From Streptococcus sp. (lineage in GTDB: Bacteria; Bacillota; Bacilli; Lactobacillales; Streptococcaceae), in assembly GCF_030825805.1 (NCBI RefSeq), contig NZ_JAPJPF010000006.1:1-51082 (forward strand): a stretch of DNA of 51,082 nt, read 5' to 3'. This document shows positions 25,098 to 33,835 of this stretch, in pieces. Within the stretch, counting starts at the first letter, position 1, and each line of letters opens with the position of its first letter. A model generated the notes under the pieces. The model saw only the letters and a list, made by a program, of their open reading frames with translations, ran no database searches and was not told the origin of the DNA. The translations under genes and the position numbers were made by a program.

Positions 25098-25799
25098 ATG
25101 GCTTATATTGAGATGAAACATAGTTACAAGCGCTATCCGTCAGGAGAAACTGACATCATTGCCAATAAAGATGTTACTTTTGAAATTGAGAAAGGCGAAT
25201 TGGTCATCATTTTGGGGGCATCAGGCGCAGGAAAATCAACAGTCCTCAATATTTTGGGAGGTATGGATAGCAATGATGAAGGGGAGGTACTAGTGGATGG
25301 GAAAGCCATCTCAAGCTTCTCCTCGCACCAACGAACGGATTATCGCAGAAATGATGTTGGCTTTGTCTTCCAGTTTTATAATCTCATCCCTAATTTGACA
25401 GCCAAGGAAAATGTTGAGCTGGCTTCTGAAATTGTTTCTGATGCCTTAGACCCTGAACAAGTCTTGAGAGAGGTTGGATTGGGTGAGCGTTTGAACAACT
25501 TCCCAGCCCAGCTATCTGGTGGGGAACAACAACGGGTAGCCATTGCGCGCGCAGTGGCGAAGAACCCTAAGATTCTCCTTTGTGATGAACCAACAGGGGC
25601 TTTAGACTACCAAACCGGTAAACAGGTTTTAAAGATTCTTCAGGACATGTCTCGTAAAAAAGGGGCAACAGTGATTATCGTCACCCATAATGCTTCTTTA
25701 GCGCCAATAGCCGATCGTGTCATTCAGATGCATGATGCCCAAGTAAAATCGGTGACCATCCATAACACTCCACTAGATATTGATAGCCTAGAGTATTAG
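25098..25799 (+). CDS. ABC transporter ATP-binding protein, MacB/LolD type
   Basis: This 233-residue ATPase has Walker [10 protein letters not shown] (about 40-48), Q-loop [14 protein letters not shown], signature [14 protein letters not shown], Walker [13 protein letters not shown] and switch His in VTHN. It belongs to the family that pairs with FtsX-like permeases (MacB, LolD, BceA) in mechanotransmission or peptide export. The next gene, 11 nt downstream, is the cognate permease. The nearby TetR gene is the probable regulator. Confidence 0.93.
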   Translation: MAYIEMKHSYKRYPSGETDIIANKDVTFEIEKGELVIILGASGAGKSTVLNILGGMDSNDEGEVLVDGKAISSFSSHQRTDYRRNDVGFVFQFYNLIPNLTAKENVELASEIVSDALDPEQVLREVGLGERLNNFPAQLSGGEQQRVAIARAVAKNPKILLCDEPTGALDYQTGKQVLKILQDMSRKKGATVIIVTHNASLAPIADRVIQMHDAQVKSVTIHNTPLDIDSLEY

Positions 25800-25810
25800 G
25801 GAGGTTGTTC

Positions 25811-28528
25811 ATGAAGCGAAAAGTATATTGGAAAGATCTATGTCATTCCTTTACCAGTTCCAAAGGGCGCTTTTTGTCCATTTTAACGCTGATGATGCTG
25901 GGTAGCTTAGCCCTGGTCGGTTTAAAAGTAACGACTCCAAATATGCATCGGACTGCCCAGCGCTTTATAGACAAACAAGAGATGCTGGACCTCGCTGTCA
26001 TGGGAGATCTTGGTTTGGATAAGACTGACCAAGAAGAGCTACAAGGATTGACGGGGGCCAGCTTGGAGTTTTCCTACCTGACAGATGTGACGCTTGACGG
26101 AAAGGACGAAGCTGTTCGACTGTTTTCCATTCCAGAAACCATCTCACGCTTTCAGCTGGCTTCAGGACGGCTTCCGCAGAAGGAAGATGAGGTCGCTCTA
26201 GCAGCGTTTTGGAAAGATCGTTACCAGATTGGGGATCAGCTAAGGATACATGAAAAAGCTGGAAGTCCATCTGTTTTAAAGACAAAAAACTATCGAATTG
26301 TTGGCTTTGTAAAGTCTGCTGAGATGTGGTCCGAAAAAGACTTGGGACAAGCTAGGAGTGGGAGTGGTTCCTTGGATGCCTATGGCGTCCTCTCAAAAGA
26401 AGCCTTTACTAGTCCTGTTTATAGCCTTGCTCGGATTCGGTTTGATGATTTGAGGGGGTTCAATCCATTCTCAACCAGCTATCAAGATCGTCTGGCCTCC
26501 CATCAAAAGGACCTGAAAAAACTCTTAGCTGGAAATGGTCAGGAGCGCTATCGAAAGCTGCAGGCTGATGGGAAACAAAAGATCCAAAAAGGGCGAGAAG
26601 AACTTGATGCTGCAAATAAACAGTTAGCAGACGCACGCGAAAAGGCAGGTCAAGCACAGACACAATTGACGGAGCAATCCAATAATCTGAATCAACTATC
26701 TACACTCTTGCCCAAGGAAGAATTAGAAGCAAGACGACTCGAGTTGGCAGAAGCTCAAAAGCAACTAGATTATCAATTGGTCAACATTCAGACAGGTGAA
26801 TCGGAACTAGCAACTAAACAGAAGGACCTGGAAAAGGCCAAGGAAGATCTGAAAAATCTAGAGCAACCAAACTATCATGTCTATGATCGAAAAACCATTC
26901 CAGGTGGCCAGGGTTACCTCATGTATAGTAATGCCAGTGCCAGTATCTCCGCCGTAGGCAATCTATTTCCTGTGGTACTCTACGCAGTCGCTGCCATGGT
27001 CACGTTCACGACCATGACTCGTTTTGTTGATGAAGAACGGAGCCATGCGGGCTTGTTCAAAGCCTTGGGCTATCGAACGAAAGATATCTTGGCAAAGTTT
27101 CTCTTGTATGGCTTGGTTGCTGGAACTGTTGGGACAGGCATCGGAACTCTTCTCGGTCATTATGTTTTATCAGGAACCATTTCACAAATTATCACTCAGG
27201 GGATGGTCGTGGGTACTAGTCAACAGTATTTTTATGGGTCCTATAGCTTATTAGCCTTGGGGCTCTCCCTTCTTTCTAGCGTCTTTCCAGCTTATCTAGT
27301 CGCTAAGAGAGAGTTGAAGGAAGAAGCCAGTCACCTCCTTCTTCCAAAACCGCCAGTTTCCGGATCCAGTATTTTGCTCGAACGCCTTCCGTTTTTGTGG
27401 AAACGTTTGAGTTTCACCCAAAAGGTGACTGCTAGAAATATTTTTCGCTACAAACAGCGGATGGTGATGACCATATTTGGTGTTGCTGGTTCGGTTGCTC
27501 TTCTCTTTGCGGGTCTTGGTATTCAATCCTCAGTCGGTGGTGTGCCCCAACGTCAGTTTGGGGAAATCCTCAAGTATGATATGATTCTCTCGACCAAATC
27601 CAGTCTGACAGACGAAGAGGAAGAATCCTTGAAGAAGCGCTTGAAGCAAGCAGATATTAAAGAGACAGAAGCCATTTTTACAAAACAAGTGGAGGCTTCT
27701 TATCCATCAGGACGTGGAAAACAAAGCATGACCTTGATGGTGTCCTCTAAAGACAGCTTGGAACCCTTTATCAGTCTCCGCTCAGAAGGGGGAAGAATCG
27801 ACCTATCCAATGGGGCGGTGATTACCAGTAAATTAGCGCAGCTGGCCAAGGTGGGAGTTGGGGATGATTTGTGGATAGATGGCCATAAGATTAGGGTGGC
27901 TGCGATTACCGAAAATTATGTAGGCCATTTTGTCTATATGAATCAAGCGACCTATCAGAAAACCTATGGAAGAAGCGCTAATATGAATGCCTATTTGGTC
28001 CGATTACAGTCTTCTTCTCAGCAGTTCGTCCAGAAGGTCAGTCGGGACATGATGGAAGAAGGGGCGGTGCTTGCTGTTACGCAAAATACTTCCTTGATTT
28101 CTCTCTTCAGTTCTGTGGCACAATCATTGAATAAGACCATGATGATTTTAGTTCTGGTATCTATTTTGCTAGCGATGGTTATTTTGTATAATTTGACCAA
28201 TATCAATGTGGCAGAACGAATCCGTGAGTTATCCACCATTAAGGTATTAGGTTTTCATCATCAAGAAGTCACCCTTTATATTTATCGAGAAACCATCCTC
28301 TTGTCTCTTGTAGGGATAGGATTGGGTTTGCTAGGAGGTTTTTATCTCCATCGCTTCTTGATTGCCATGATCGCCCCAGATGCCATTCTCTTCTATCCGC
28401 GGGTAGCCCTTGGTGTCTATCTTTATCCTATCGCTGGCGTCATTCTGATCCTAGCTAGCTTAGGAATCTTGGTTAATCATCATCTTCGTAAGGTAGACAT
28501 GCTGGAGGCTTTGAAATCTGTTGAATAA
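25811..28528 (+). CDS. FtsX-family ABC permease with extracellular coiled coil
   Basis: This 905-residue permease has an N-terminal transmembrane helix, a large extracellular region with a Gln/Glu/Lys-rich coiled coil (about 230-355), an FtsX core of three helices (about 380-500), a second extracellular domain and a second FtsX core near the C-terminus (ERIRELSTIKVLGFHHQEV). The ATG at 25811 follows GGGAGG; a TTG two codons upstream is less likely. It pairs with the preceding ATPase. The substrate is unknown; antimicrobial peptide resistance or envelope transport are possible. Confidence 0.88.
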   Translation: MKRKVYWKDLCHSFTSSKGRFLSILTLMMLGSLALVGLKVTTPNMHRTAQRFIDKQEMLDLAVMGDLGLDKTDQEELQGLTGASLEFSYLTDVTLDGKDEAVRLFSIPETISRFQLASGRLPQKEDEVALAAFWKDRYQIGDQLRIHEKAGSPSVLKTKNYRIVGFVKSAEMWSEKDLGQARSGSGSLDAYGVLSKEAFTSPVYSLARIRFDDLRGFNPFSTSYQDRLASHQKDLKKLLAGNGQERYRKLQADGKQKIQKGREELDAANKQLADAREKAGQAQTQLTEQSNNLNQLSTLLPKEELEARRLELAEAQKQLDYQLVNIQTGESELATKQKDLEKAKEDLKNLEQPNYHVYDRKTIPGGQGYLMYSNASASISAVGNLFPVVLYAVAAMVTFTTMTRFVDEERSHAGLFKALGYRTKDILAKFLLYGLVAGTVGTGIGTLLGHYVLSGTISQIITQGMVVGTSQQYFYGSYSLLALGLSLLSSVFPAYLVAKRELKEEASHLLLPKPPVSGSSILLERLPFLWKRLSFTQKVTARNIFRYKQRMVMTIFGVAGSVALLFAGLGIQSSVGGVPQRQFGEILKYDMILSTKSSLTDEEEESLKKRLKQADIKETEAIFTKQVEASYPSGRGKQSMTLMVSSKDSLEPFISLRSEGGRIDLSNGAVITSKLAQLAKVGVGDDLWIDGHKIRVAAITENYVGHFVYMNQATYQKTYGRSANMNAYLVRLQSSSQQFVQKVSRDMMEEGAVLAVTQNTSLISLFSSVAQSLNKTMMILVLVSILLAMVILYNLTNINVAERIRELSTIKVLGFHHQEVTLYIYRETILLSLVGIGLGLLGGFYLHRFLIAMIAPDAILFYPRVALGVYLYPIAGVILILASLGILVNHHLRKVDMLEALKSVE

Positions 28529-28531
28529 AAA

Positions 28532-28563
28532 AAGAAACTTCTACCCTAGGGTGGAAGTTTTTT
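28532..28563 (+). terminator. Terminator of the FtsX-type exporter
   Basis: The stem AAACTTC-x-ACCC/GGGT-x-GAAGTTT is followed by T residues. Confidence 0.85.
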
Positions 28564-28569
28564 AGAGCT

Positions 28570-28578
28570 TTGGTATAA
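28570..28578 (+). promoter_or_regulatory. Extended -10 promoter of the metallophosphatase gene
   Basis: TGGTATAAT is an extended -10 box; no good -35 is visible. The ribosome site GAGAAGGAG follows. Confidence 0.55.
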
Positions 28579-28597
28579 TGAGAGAAGGAGAAGAGAC

Positions 28598-29440
28598 ATG
28601 ACAAAAATTGCTTTGCTTTCGGATATACATGGGAATACAACTGCTTTAGAGGCTGTGCTTGAAGATGCCAAGCGGGCAGGTGTAGAAGAATACTGGTTAT
28701 TAGGGGATGTCCTTATGCCGGGGACTGGTAGACGACATCTTTTGAACCTACTTGAAGAATTGCCTATCACCGTACAGATTTTAGGAAATTGGGAAGATAG
28801 CTTGTGGCGAGCGATGAAGGGGATGCTGGATCCATCAAGGGCTAGTCACCGTTATTTGATGCGCCATTGTCAGTATATCTTAGAAGAAATTCGTCCAGAA
28901 GAAATAGAGGCCATGCAAAGTCTGCCCATGCAAGTGCATCGGGAAATTTCCGGCTTAAGAGTGGGCATCACCCATCATCTGCCAGACAAAAACTGGGGAC
29001 GCGAATTGATCCATATAGGAGACCAGAAAGATTTTGATCGCCTCGTAACCAATCCCCCTTGTGATCTAGCAGTCTATGGTCATATCCACCAACAATTTTT
29101 CCGATATGGAAGTGGTGGAGAGCTCATCTTGAACCCGGGTTCCATCGGTCACCCCTTCTTTTTGCAAGCCAATCTTCGAAAGGATCTCCGGGCCATGTAT
29201 GCTATTCTAGAGTTTGATGAATCGGGTTTGAAAGATGTTGCCTTTCGGCGGGTGTCCTATGACATTGAGAAAGAACTCCAACTCGCTAAGGATCTGAAAC
29301 TCCCTTACTTCCAAGTTTACTATGAAAGTTTAGTCAATGGGGTCCACCATACTCATAATCATGAGCTTCTACATGAAATAGCCCAGCGAGAGGGACACAA
29401 TGTAGAAGTAGACGCATGGTTGAGAGATTTTTTCAACTAG
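28598..29440 (+). CDS. Calcineurin-like metallophosphoesterase, YfcE/DUF2071-type phosphatase
   Basis: This 280-residue cytoplasmic phosphoesterase shows the metal-binding motifs SDIHGN (8-13), LLGDVL, LGNWED in place of GNHD, and YGHIHQQF near residue 165. An additional C-terminal segment ends in a helical region. The family includes phosphodiesterases and protein phosphatases; no specific substrate can be named. It is a single-gene unit between a terminator and the Rrf2 gene promoter. Confidence 0.85.
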   Translation: MTKIALLSDIHGNTTALEAVLEDAKRAGVEEYWLLGDVLMPGTGRRHLLNLLEELPITVQILGNWEDSLWRAMKGMLDPSRASHRYLMRHCQYILEEIRPEEIEAMQSLPMQVHREISGLRVGITHHLPDKNWGRELIHIGDQKDFDRLVTNPPCDLAVYGHIHQQFFRYGSGGELILNPGSIGHPFFLQANLRKDLRAMYAILEFDESGLKDVAFRRVSYDIEKELQLAKDLKLPYFQVYYESLVNGVHHTHNHELLHEIAQREGHNVEVDAWLRDFFN

Positions 29441-29476
29441 TGTAACAGTTGACATTACAACAAATAAGGGTATAAT
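29441..29476 (+). promoter_or_regulatory. Rrf2-gene promoter with overlapping palindrome
   Basis: TTGACA (29449-29454), 16 nt, TATAAT (29471-29476). TGTAACAGTTGACATTACA (29441-29459) is an inverted repeat TGTAA/TTACA covering the -35 and is a candidate autoregulatory operator. About 100 nt of leader precede the gene. Confidence 0.65.
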
Positions 29477-29583
29477 AGACTAAAAGAAAGAACTTTAACG
29501 TCGGAAGAGTAAATGTATCTAGTTACTGATGGCCTTAGATCCAGTTTAAGACATCCCTATCTAGATGGAAGAGAGGAGTATCC

Positions 29584-30033
29584 ATGCAAATTTCAAGTCG
29601 TTTCACCATTGGAACCCATGTATTAGTCATGATTGCTTTAAAAGGAGATTGCACCAAGGTGACCAGTGATATGATTGCTGGCAGTGTTGGGGTGAACCCG
29701 GTCATTATTCGGAAAACCTTGTCTCAATTAAAAAAGGCAGGCTTGATCCATGTAGCGCGTGGAACAGGTGGGGCCGAGATGGCCAAAGAATTGGAAGCCA
29801 TTAGTTTGTTAGATATCTACCAGGCGGTTGAGTGCCTTGGGAAGACTGGTCAATTATTTGGTTTCCACGAGCACCCAAATCCAGCTTGTCCGATTGGAAA
29901 TAGCATCCATGGTGTCCTAGATGGGAAGCTGGAAGAGATTCAGTTAGCTATGGAAAAGGAAATGTCTCAGACCAGCCTCAAAGAAGTGGTGGAGCAAACC
30001 AAGAAACAAATGGAACTAGCAACCGTTTCTTGA
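29584..30033 (+). CDS. Rrf2-family transcriptional regulator
   Basis: This 149-residue regulator has the Rrf2 winged helix (residues about 3-60, TSDMIAGSVGVNPVIIRKTLSQLKKAGLI). Cys residues occur at 23, 84 and 102 (NPACPIG), not in the clustered pattern of Fe-S members such as IscR or NsrR, so it is more like YwnA/CymR-type redox or metabolite sensors. The ATG follows AGAGAGGAGTATCC. It is monocistronic and ends in a strong terminator. Its target is unknown; the palindrome over its own promoter suggests autoregulation. Confidence 0.88.
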   Translation: MQISSRFTIGTHVLVMIALKGDCTKVTSDMIAGSVGVNPVIIRKTLSQLKKAGLIHVARGTGGAEMAKELEAISLLDIYQAVECLGKTGQLFGFHEHPNPACPIGNSIHGVLDGKLEEIQLAMEKEMSQTSLKEVVEQTKKQMELATVS

Positions 30034-30058
30034 TTTGAGTCTGTAAGAAACTTGATGT

Positions 30059-30096
30059 AAAAAAGCCTTTCAGTATATACTGAAAGGCTTTTTTTT
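30059..30096. terminator. Bidirectional terminator between Rrf2 gene and the minus-strand membrane protein
   Basis: A long perfect stem AAAAAAGCCTTTCAG/CTGAAAGGCTTTTTT surrounds a short TATATA-like loop. Confidence 0.93.
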
Positions 30097-30129
30097 GTTG
30101 AATGAAATGATTTAAAGTTTATCTAATTT

Positions 30130-30468
30130 TTATTTTTTAATAAATAAGACACTAACTAGAATAAATCCAATTACATAAATCCATGTCCAGTAACGATTAG
30201 GAATGAACATGAAGGAAGAACGATCGCGGAAAGCAATGCGTTGCCCTGTTTCCTCATCAATCATATATCGAACTTGATCGGAAACAAATTTCTTTGTTAG
30301 CAAATAATTGACTGCTGCAGCAAGAATTCCCAACATACATCCTAAGATGATACTATCTGTACTCTTATTTACATTAAGATGCAGGAAGGAATAAATCATA
30401 TTCGCCAAAGCTCCTCCAATCATAAGAGCAAGGGGAACGAGCAAGCCTTTACCACGCCAAACAATCAT
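30130..30468 (-). CDS. Small membrane protein of unknown function
   Basis: This 112-residue protein has three predicted transmembrane segments (about 7-30, 38-58 and 92-109) and a polar loop containing DEETGQRIAFRDRSSFMFIP between the second and third. I do not recognise a family. It follows pepQ by 24 nt on the same strand behind AAGGAG, so it is probably co-transcribed with the peptidase. Confidence 0.7.
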   Translation of the reverse strand: MIVWRGKGLLVPLALMIGGALANMIYSFLHLNVNKSTDSIILGCMLGILAAAVNYLLTKKFVSDQVRYMIDEETGQRIAFRDRSSFMFIPNRYWTWIYVIGFILVSVLFIKK

Positions 30469-30492
30469 ACAACAATCTCCTTATTATCTAAC

Positions 30493-31575
30493 TTAATCAA
30501 AATAGAGCAAGTCTTTGCTGGTTTCGGTAAAGAGACCAAAGCCATCTTTTGTGACATAGCCACAGTCTTCAATCCGAACTCCGACTTTTCCAGGGATGTA
30601 GATGCCTGGTTCGACTGAGAAGCACATGCCTTCTTCGATGACCATGTCATTTCCTTCCATGATAGAAGGGAATTCATGCACATCCATTCCGATACCGTGT
30701 CCGAGGCGGTGGTTGAAGTATTCGCCGTATCCTGCTTTTTCAATGACGCTTCGGGCAGCACGGTCTATTTCATGCGCCGTTACACCTGGTTTGATCATAT
30801 CTAGAGCAGCCTGTTGAGCTTCTAAAGTCAAGTGGTAGATTTCTTTTTTAAAGTCATCGGGTTTTCCAACCGCAACGGTTCGCGTCATATCTGAAGCATA
30901 GCCATTCACCATACAGCCCAAGTCGAAGAGAAGAAGAGCATCTTTTTCAATTTTGTTGCTTCCTGGGATGCCGTGTGGGTTGGCTGCATTATTACCAGTC
31001 AAGACCATAGTTTCAAAGCTCATTTCATAGCCCAAGCGTTTGATGCCAAAGTCGATTTCTGCGACGATATCAGTTTCTGTTTTATCCAGTGAGATGGCGT
31101 CAAATCCCATATTGACAGCCTTATCCGCATATTGACCAGCAACTAACATCTTTTGGATCTCATCAGCAGATTTAATCAAGCGCATGCGGTTAATCCGAGG
31201 GCTGAGATTGGTAAATGTTGCTTGTTCAAAGACTGAACGAAGCCCATGGTACTTGGTCAAAATCAAATTATCAAATTCCAAAGCGACCTTTTTGGCTTCT
31301 GGATTAGCGCTAGCCCCTTTGATTTTTTCCCAAGGATTTTCAGAATCCACGTACCCTACCACTTGGAAATCCACAACTGCAGTCGCCCGTTCTACCTCAA
31401 GAGCAGGGACAAAAAGAAGTGGTTCATGGTCTGGATAAACGAACAAGAAGAGCTGACGCTCGTGAGGATCACTGTAAAATCCAGTTAGGTAATTGATGGT
31501 GACAGGATCGGATACAACAGCAACATCCGTTTTTTCGGTTTCAAGAAATGCTACAATTTGATCTAATTTAGACAT
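30493..31575 (-). CDS. pepQ: Xaa-Pro dipeptidase PepQ
   Basis: This 360-residue M24 metallopeptidase (prolidase) splits dipeptides with C-terminal proline. A creatinase-like N-terminal domain (1-125) is followed by the pita-bread domain with metal ligands in LFDLGCMVNGYASDMTRT, HRLGHGIGMDVHEFP, FSVEPGIYIPG and RIEDCGYV. The divergent neighbour is ccpA, a gene pair conserved in lactic acid bacteria, and the shared intergenic region holds a cre. Carbon-linked control of proline peptide use is inferred. Confidence 0.95.
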   Translation of the reverse strand: MSKLDQIVAFLETEKTDVAVVSDPVTINYLTGFYSDPHERQLFLFVYPDHEPLLFVPALEVERATAVVDFQVVGYVDSENPWEKIKGASANPEAKKVALEFDNLILTKYHGLRSVFEQATFTNLSPRINRMRLIKSADEIQKMLVAGQYADKAVNMGFDAISLDKTETDIVAEIDFGIKRLGYEMSFETMVLTGNNAANPHGIPGSNKIEKDALLLFDLGCMVNGYASDMTRTVAVGKPDDFKKEIYHLTLEAQQAALDMIKPGVTAHEIDRAARSVIEKAGYGEYFNHRLGHGIGMDVHEFPSIMEGNDMVIEEGMCFSVEPGIYIPGKVGVRIEDCGYVTKDGFGLFTETSKDLLYFD

Positions 31576-31656
31576 AAGCTACCTTCTTTCTATTGATAAT
31601 ATTTTGTCAGATTTTCCCTAAAAAATCAAGAGTTTGCAAAAAGATGTTAAAATGCT

Positions 31657-31693
31657 TGAAAGTGTTTACAATAAGTGATAGAATAGTTGTTAT
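31657..31693 (+). promoter_or_regulatory. ccpA promoter with cre
   Basis: TTTACA (31665-31670), 17 nt, TGTTAT (31688-31693). TGAAAGTGTTTACA (31657-31670) matches the cre consensus with one mismatch and covers the -35. It lies between divergent pepQ and ccpA and can affect both. Confidence 0.7.
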
Positions 31694-31735
31694 AGAAGAC
31701 TGAAAACGAAATTTTCAATAAAGAAAGGAAGTATT

Positions 31736-32740
31736 ATGAATACAGACGATACTGTAACCATTTACGACGTTGCCCGAGAGGCGGGTGTCTCAATGGCGAC
31801 TGTTAGCCGTGTCGTGAACGGAAATAAGAACGTTAAGGAAAATACTCGTAAAAAAGTATTGGAAGTCATTGAACGTTTGGACTATCGTCCGAATGCAGTA
31901 GCTCGTGGACTTGCGAGTAAGAAAACCACAACCGTAGGTGTTGTGATTCCAAATATTACCAATAGTTATTTCTCTACTCTGGCAAAGGGGATCGATGACA
32001 TTGCTGAAATGTACAAGTACAACATCGTCCTTGCCAACAGCGATGAAGACGATGATAAAGAAGTTTCTGTTGTCAATACTCTTTTCTCAAAACAGGTCGA
32101 TGGGATTATCTTCATGGGTTATCACTTGACAGAAAAGATTCGTTCAGAATTCTCTCGTTCTCGGACACCGGTGGTCCTTGCTGGGACAGTTGATGTCGAA
32201 CATCAATTGCCAAGTGTCAATATTGATTACAAGCAAGCGACAGTAGACGCGGTTACACTATTGGCTAAACGAAATAAAAAGATTGCTTTTGTAAGTGGAC
32301 CATTAGTAGATGATATCAACGGTAAGATTCGCTTGGCTGGCTACAAAGATGCTTTGAAAGCAAAAAAATTGTCTTACAGTGAAGGCTTGGTTTTTGAGTC
32401 TAAGTACCGCTATGAAGAAGGCTATAACTTGGCTGAACGCATCATTGCATCTAAAGCGACAGCAGCCTTTGTAACTGGGGATGAATTGGCAGCAGGTTTG
32501 CTTAATGGTCTAGCTGATCAAGGTGTGAACGTACCGGAAGATTTTGAGTTGATTACCAGTGATGATTCACAAATTACACGCTACACTCGTCCAAATCTTT
32601 CAACTGTAGGCCAACCACTTTATGATTTGGGGGCTATCAGTATGCGGATGCTGACAAAAATTATGCATAAGGAAGAATTGGAAGAAAGAGAAGTTCTTCT
32701 TGCCCATACCATCAATCATCGTGGGACTACGAAGAAGTAA
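31736..32740 (+). CDS. ccpA: Catabolite control protein A
   Basis: This 334-residue LacI/GalR-family global regulator, with HPr-Ser-P as co-effector, binds cre sites. The LacI helix-turn-helix TIYDVAREAGVSMATVSRVV is at residues 8-27 and the hinge YRPNAVARGLASKKTTTVG follows. The periplasmic-binding-like core continues to the end. The ATG follows AAAGAAAGGAAG. Candidate targets in this window are both C69 dipeptidase promoters, the 5'-nucleotidase gene, and ccpA/pepQ themselves. Confidence 0.96.
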   Translation: MNTDDTVTIYDVAREAGVSMATVSRVVNGNKNVKENTRKKVLEVIERLDYRPNAVARGLASKKTTTVGVVIPNITNSYFSTLAKGIDDIAEMYKYNIVLANSDEDDDKEVSVVNTLFSKQVDGIIFMGYHLTEKIRSEFSRSRTPVVLAGTVDVEHQLPSVNIDYKQATVDAVTLLAKRNKKIAFVSGPLVDDINGKIRLAGYKDALKAKKLSYSEGLVFESKYRYEEGYNLAERIIASKATAAFVTGDELAAGLLNGLADQGVNVPEDFELITSDDSQITRYTRPNLSTVGQPLYDLGAISMRMLTKIMHKEELEEREVLLAHTINHRGTTKK

Positions 32741-32743
32741 AAA

Positions 32744-32770
32744 CAAAAGGAAGCCAAGGCTTCCTTTTTT
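32744..32770 (+). terminator. Terminator of ccpA
   Basis: The stem AAGGAAGCC/GGCTTCCTT with a two-base loop is followed by T residues. Confidence 0.88.
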
Positions 32771-32799
32771 CTTGTCTCTGCATGAATCTCCGGTAAAAC

Positions 32800-32828
32800 T
32801 TGAAGGGGTCTGCTAAATTAGGTATAAT
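32800..32828 (+). promoter_or_regulatory. Promoter of the glycosyltransferase pair; predicted start at or next to the ATG
   Basis: TTGAAG (32800-32805), 17 nt, TATAAT (32823-32828). The start codon at 32836 is only 8 nt after the -10, so the mRNA may be leaderless. Confidence 0.75.
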
Positions 32829-32835
32829 AGAGGGT

Positions 32836-33834
32836 ATGAAAGTATTACTGTATCTTGAAGGAAAATCCGTTTTACAAAAATCGGGGATCGGTCGTGCCCT
32901 CCAACACCAGATGCATGCCTTGGATTTGGCTGGAATTCCCTACACCACAGATATTTTAGGAGACTACGATGTCGTTCATATTAATACCTATGGTCCTCGG
33001 AGTTTGTTGCTATTGCATGTTGCCAAACGTCGGGGGAAAAAGGTCATTATGCATGGGCATTCCACACGGGAAGATTTCCAAAATTCATTTATTGGGTCCA
33101 ATTTGTTTGCTCCCTTATTTGGCAAATATTTGGCTCATATGTATAAAAAAGCCGATTTTATTATTACCCCTTCAGAGTATTCGAAACAACTGATTCAGTC
33201 CTATGGGGTCAAGACTCCAATTGTCGCTGTTTCTAATGGGATCGATTTGTCTAAATATAAAAAAGATCCCAAAAAAGAAGAGGTTTTTCGGAAGCACTTT
33301 AATATCCAAGAAGGAGAGAAGGTCGTTTTATGTGCGGGTCTCTACTTTAGACGAAAAGGGATTGAAGACTTTGTAGAAGTGGCTCGTCGGATGCCAGATG
33401 TCCGCTTTATTTGGTTGGGATCGATTAATAAATGGTTGATTCCTCGGGCTATTCGTCGTCTGGTCGAGAAAGATCATCCTAACAATGTTGAATTCCCTGG
33501 CTATTTTAAGGGAGCTGTATTCCAAGGGGCCATGACAGGTGCGGATGCCTTCTTCTTCCCGTCTTATGAGGAAACGGAAGGGATTGTTGTCCTAGAGGCC
33601 TTAGCGGGTCACCAGCATGTTGTCCTCCGGGATATTCCAGTTTATCATGGTTGGGTGGACCAAGAGTCGGCAGAATTGTGTCATTCAGTGGATGAGTTTG
33701 TGGACTCTCTTGAAAAAGTCTTGTCTGGTCAAGTGGATAAGCGAGATGCGGGAGACCAGGTCGCTCAAAGTCGCTCAATTGATTTGGTAGCCGATCAACT
33801 AGTGAAAGCCTATCAGCAGGTATTGGAGATGTAA
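32836..33834 (+). CDS. cpoA: GT4 glycosyltransferase, CpoA-like glycolipid synthase
   Basis: This 332-residue GT4 (GT-B fold) enzyme matches pneumococcal CpoA in its N-terminus (MKVLLYLEGKSVLQKSGIGR) and its EEtEGIVVLEALAG nucleotide-sugar site near residue 248. CpoA adds galactose to monoglucosyl-diacylglycerol, making the second glycolipid of the membrane. The next gene resembles the enzyme making the monoglucosyl precursor, so the pair forms a two-step pathway. The in-frame start at 32800 coincides with the -35 box and is rejected. The CpoA assignment rests on remembered similarity. Confidence 0.83.
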   Translation: MKVLLYLEGKSVLQKSGIGRALQHQMHALDLAGIPYTTDILGDYDVVHINTYGPRSLLLLHVAKRRGKKVIMHGHSTREDFQNSFIGSNLFAPLFGKYLAHMYKKADFIITPSEYSKQLIQSYGVKTPIVAVSNGIDLSKYKKDPKKEEVFRKHFNIQEGEKVVLCAGLYFRRKGIEDFVEVARRMPDVRFIWLGSINKWLIPRAIRRLVEKDHPNNVEFPGYFKGAVFQGAMTGADAFFFPSYEETEGIVVLEALAGHQHVVLRDIPVYHGWVDQESAELCHSVDEFVDSLEKVLSGQVDKRDAGDQVAQSRSIDLVADQLVKAYQQVLEM

Positions 33835-33835
33835 T

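Noticed and set aside
32800..32835. TTG start of the CpoA-like protein at 32800
   Set aside because: These bases form the -35 box and spacer of the promoter, and the extra residues are not family-like.
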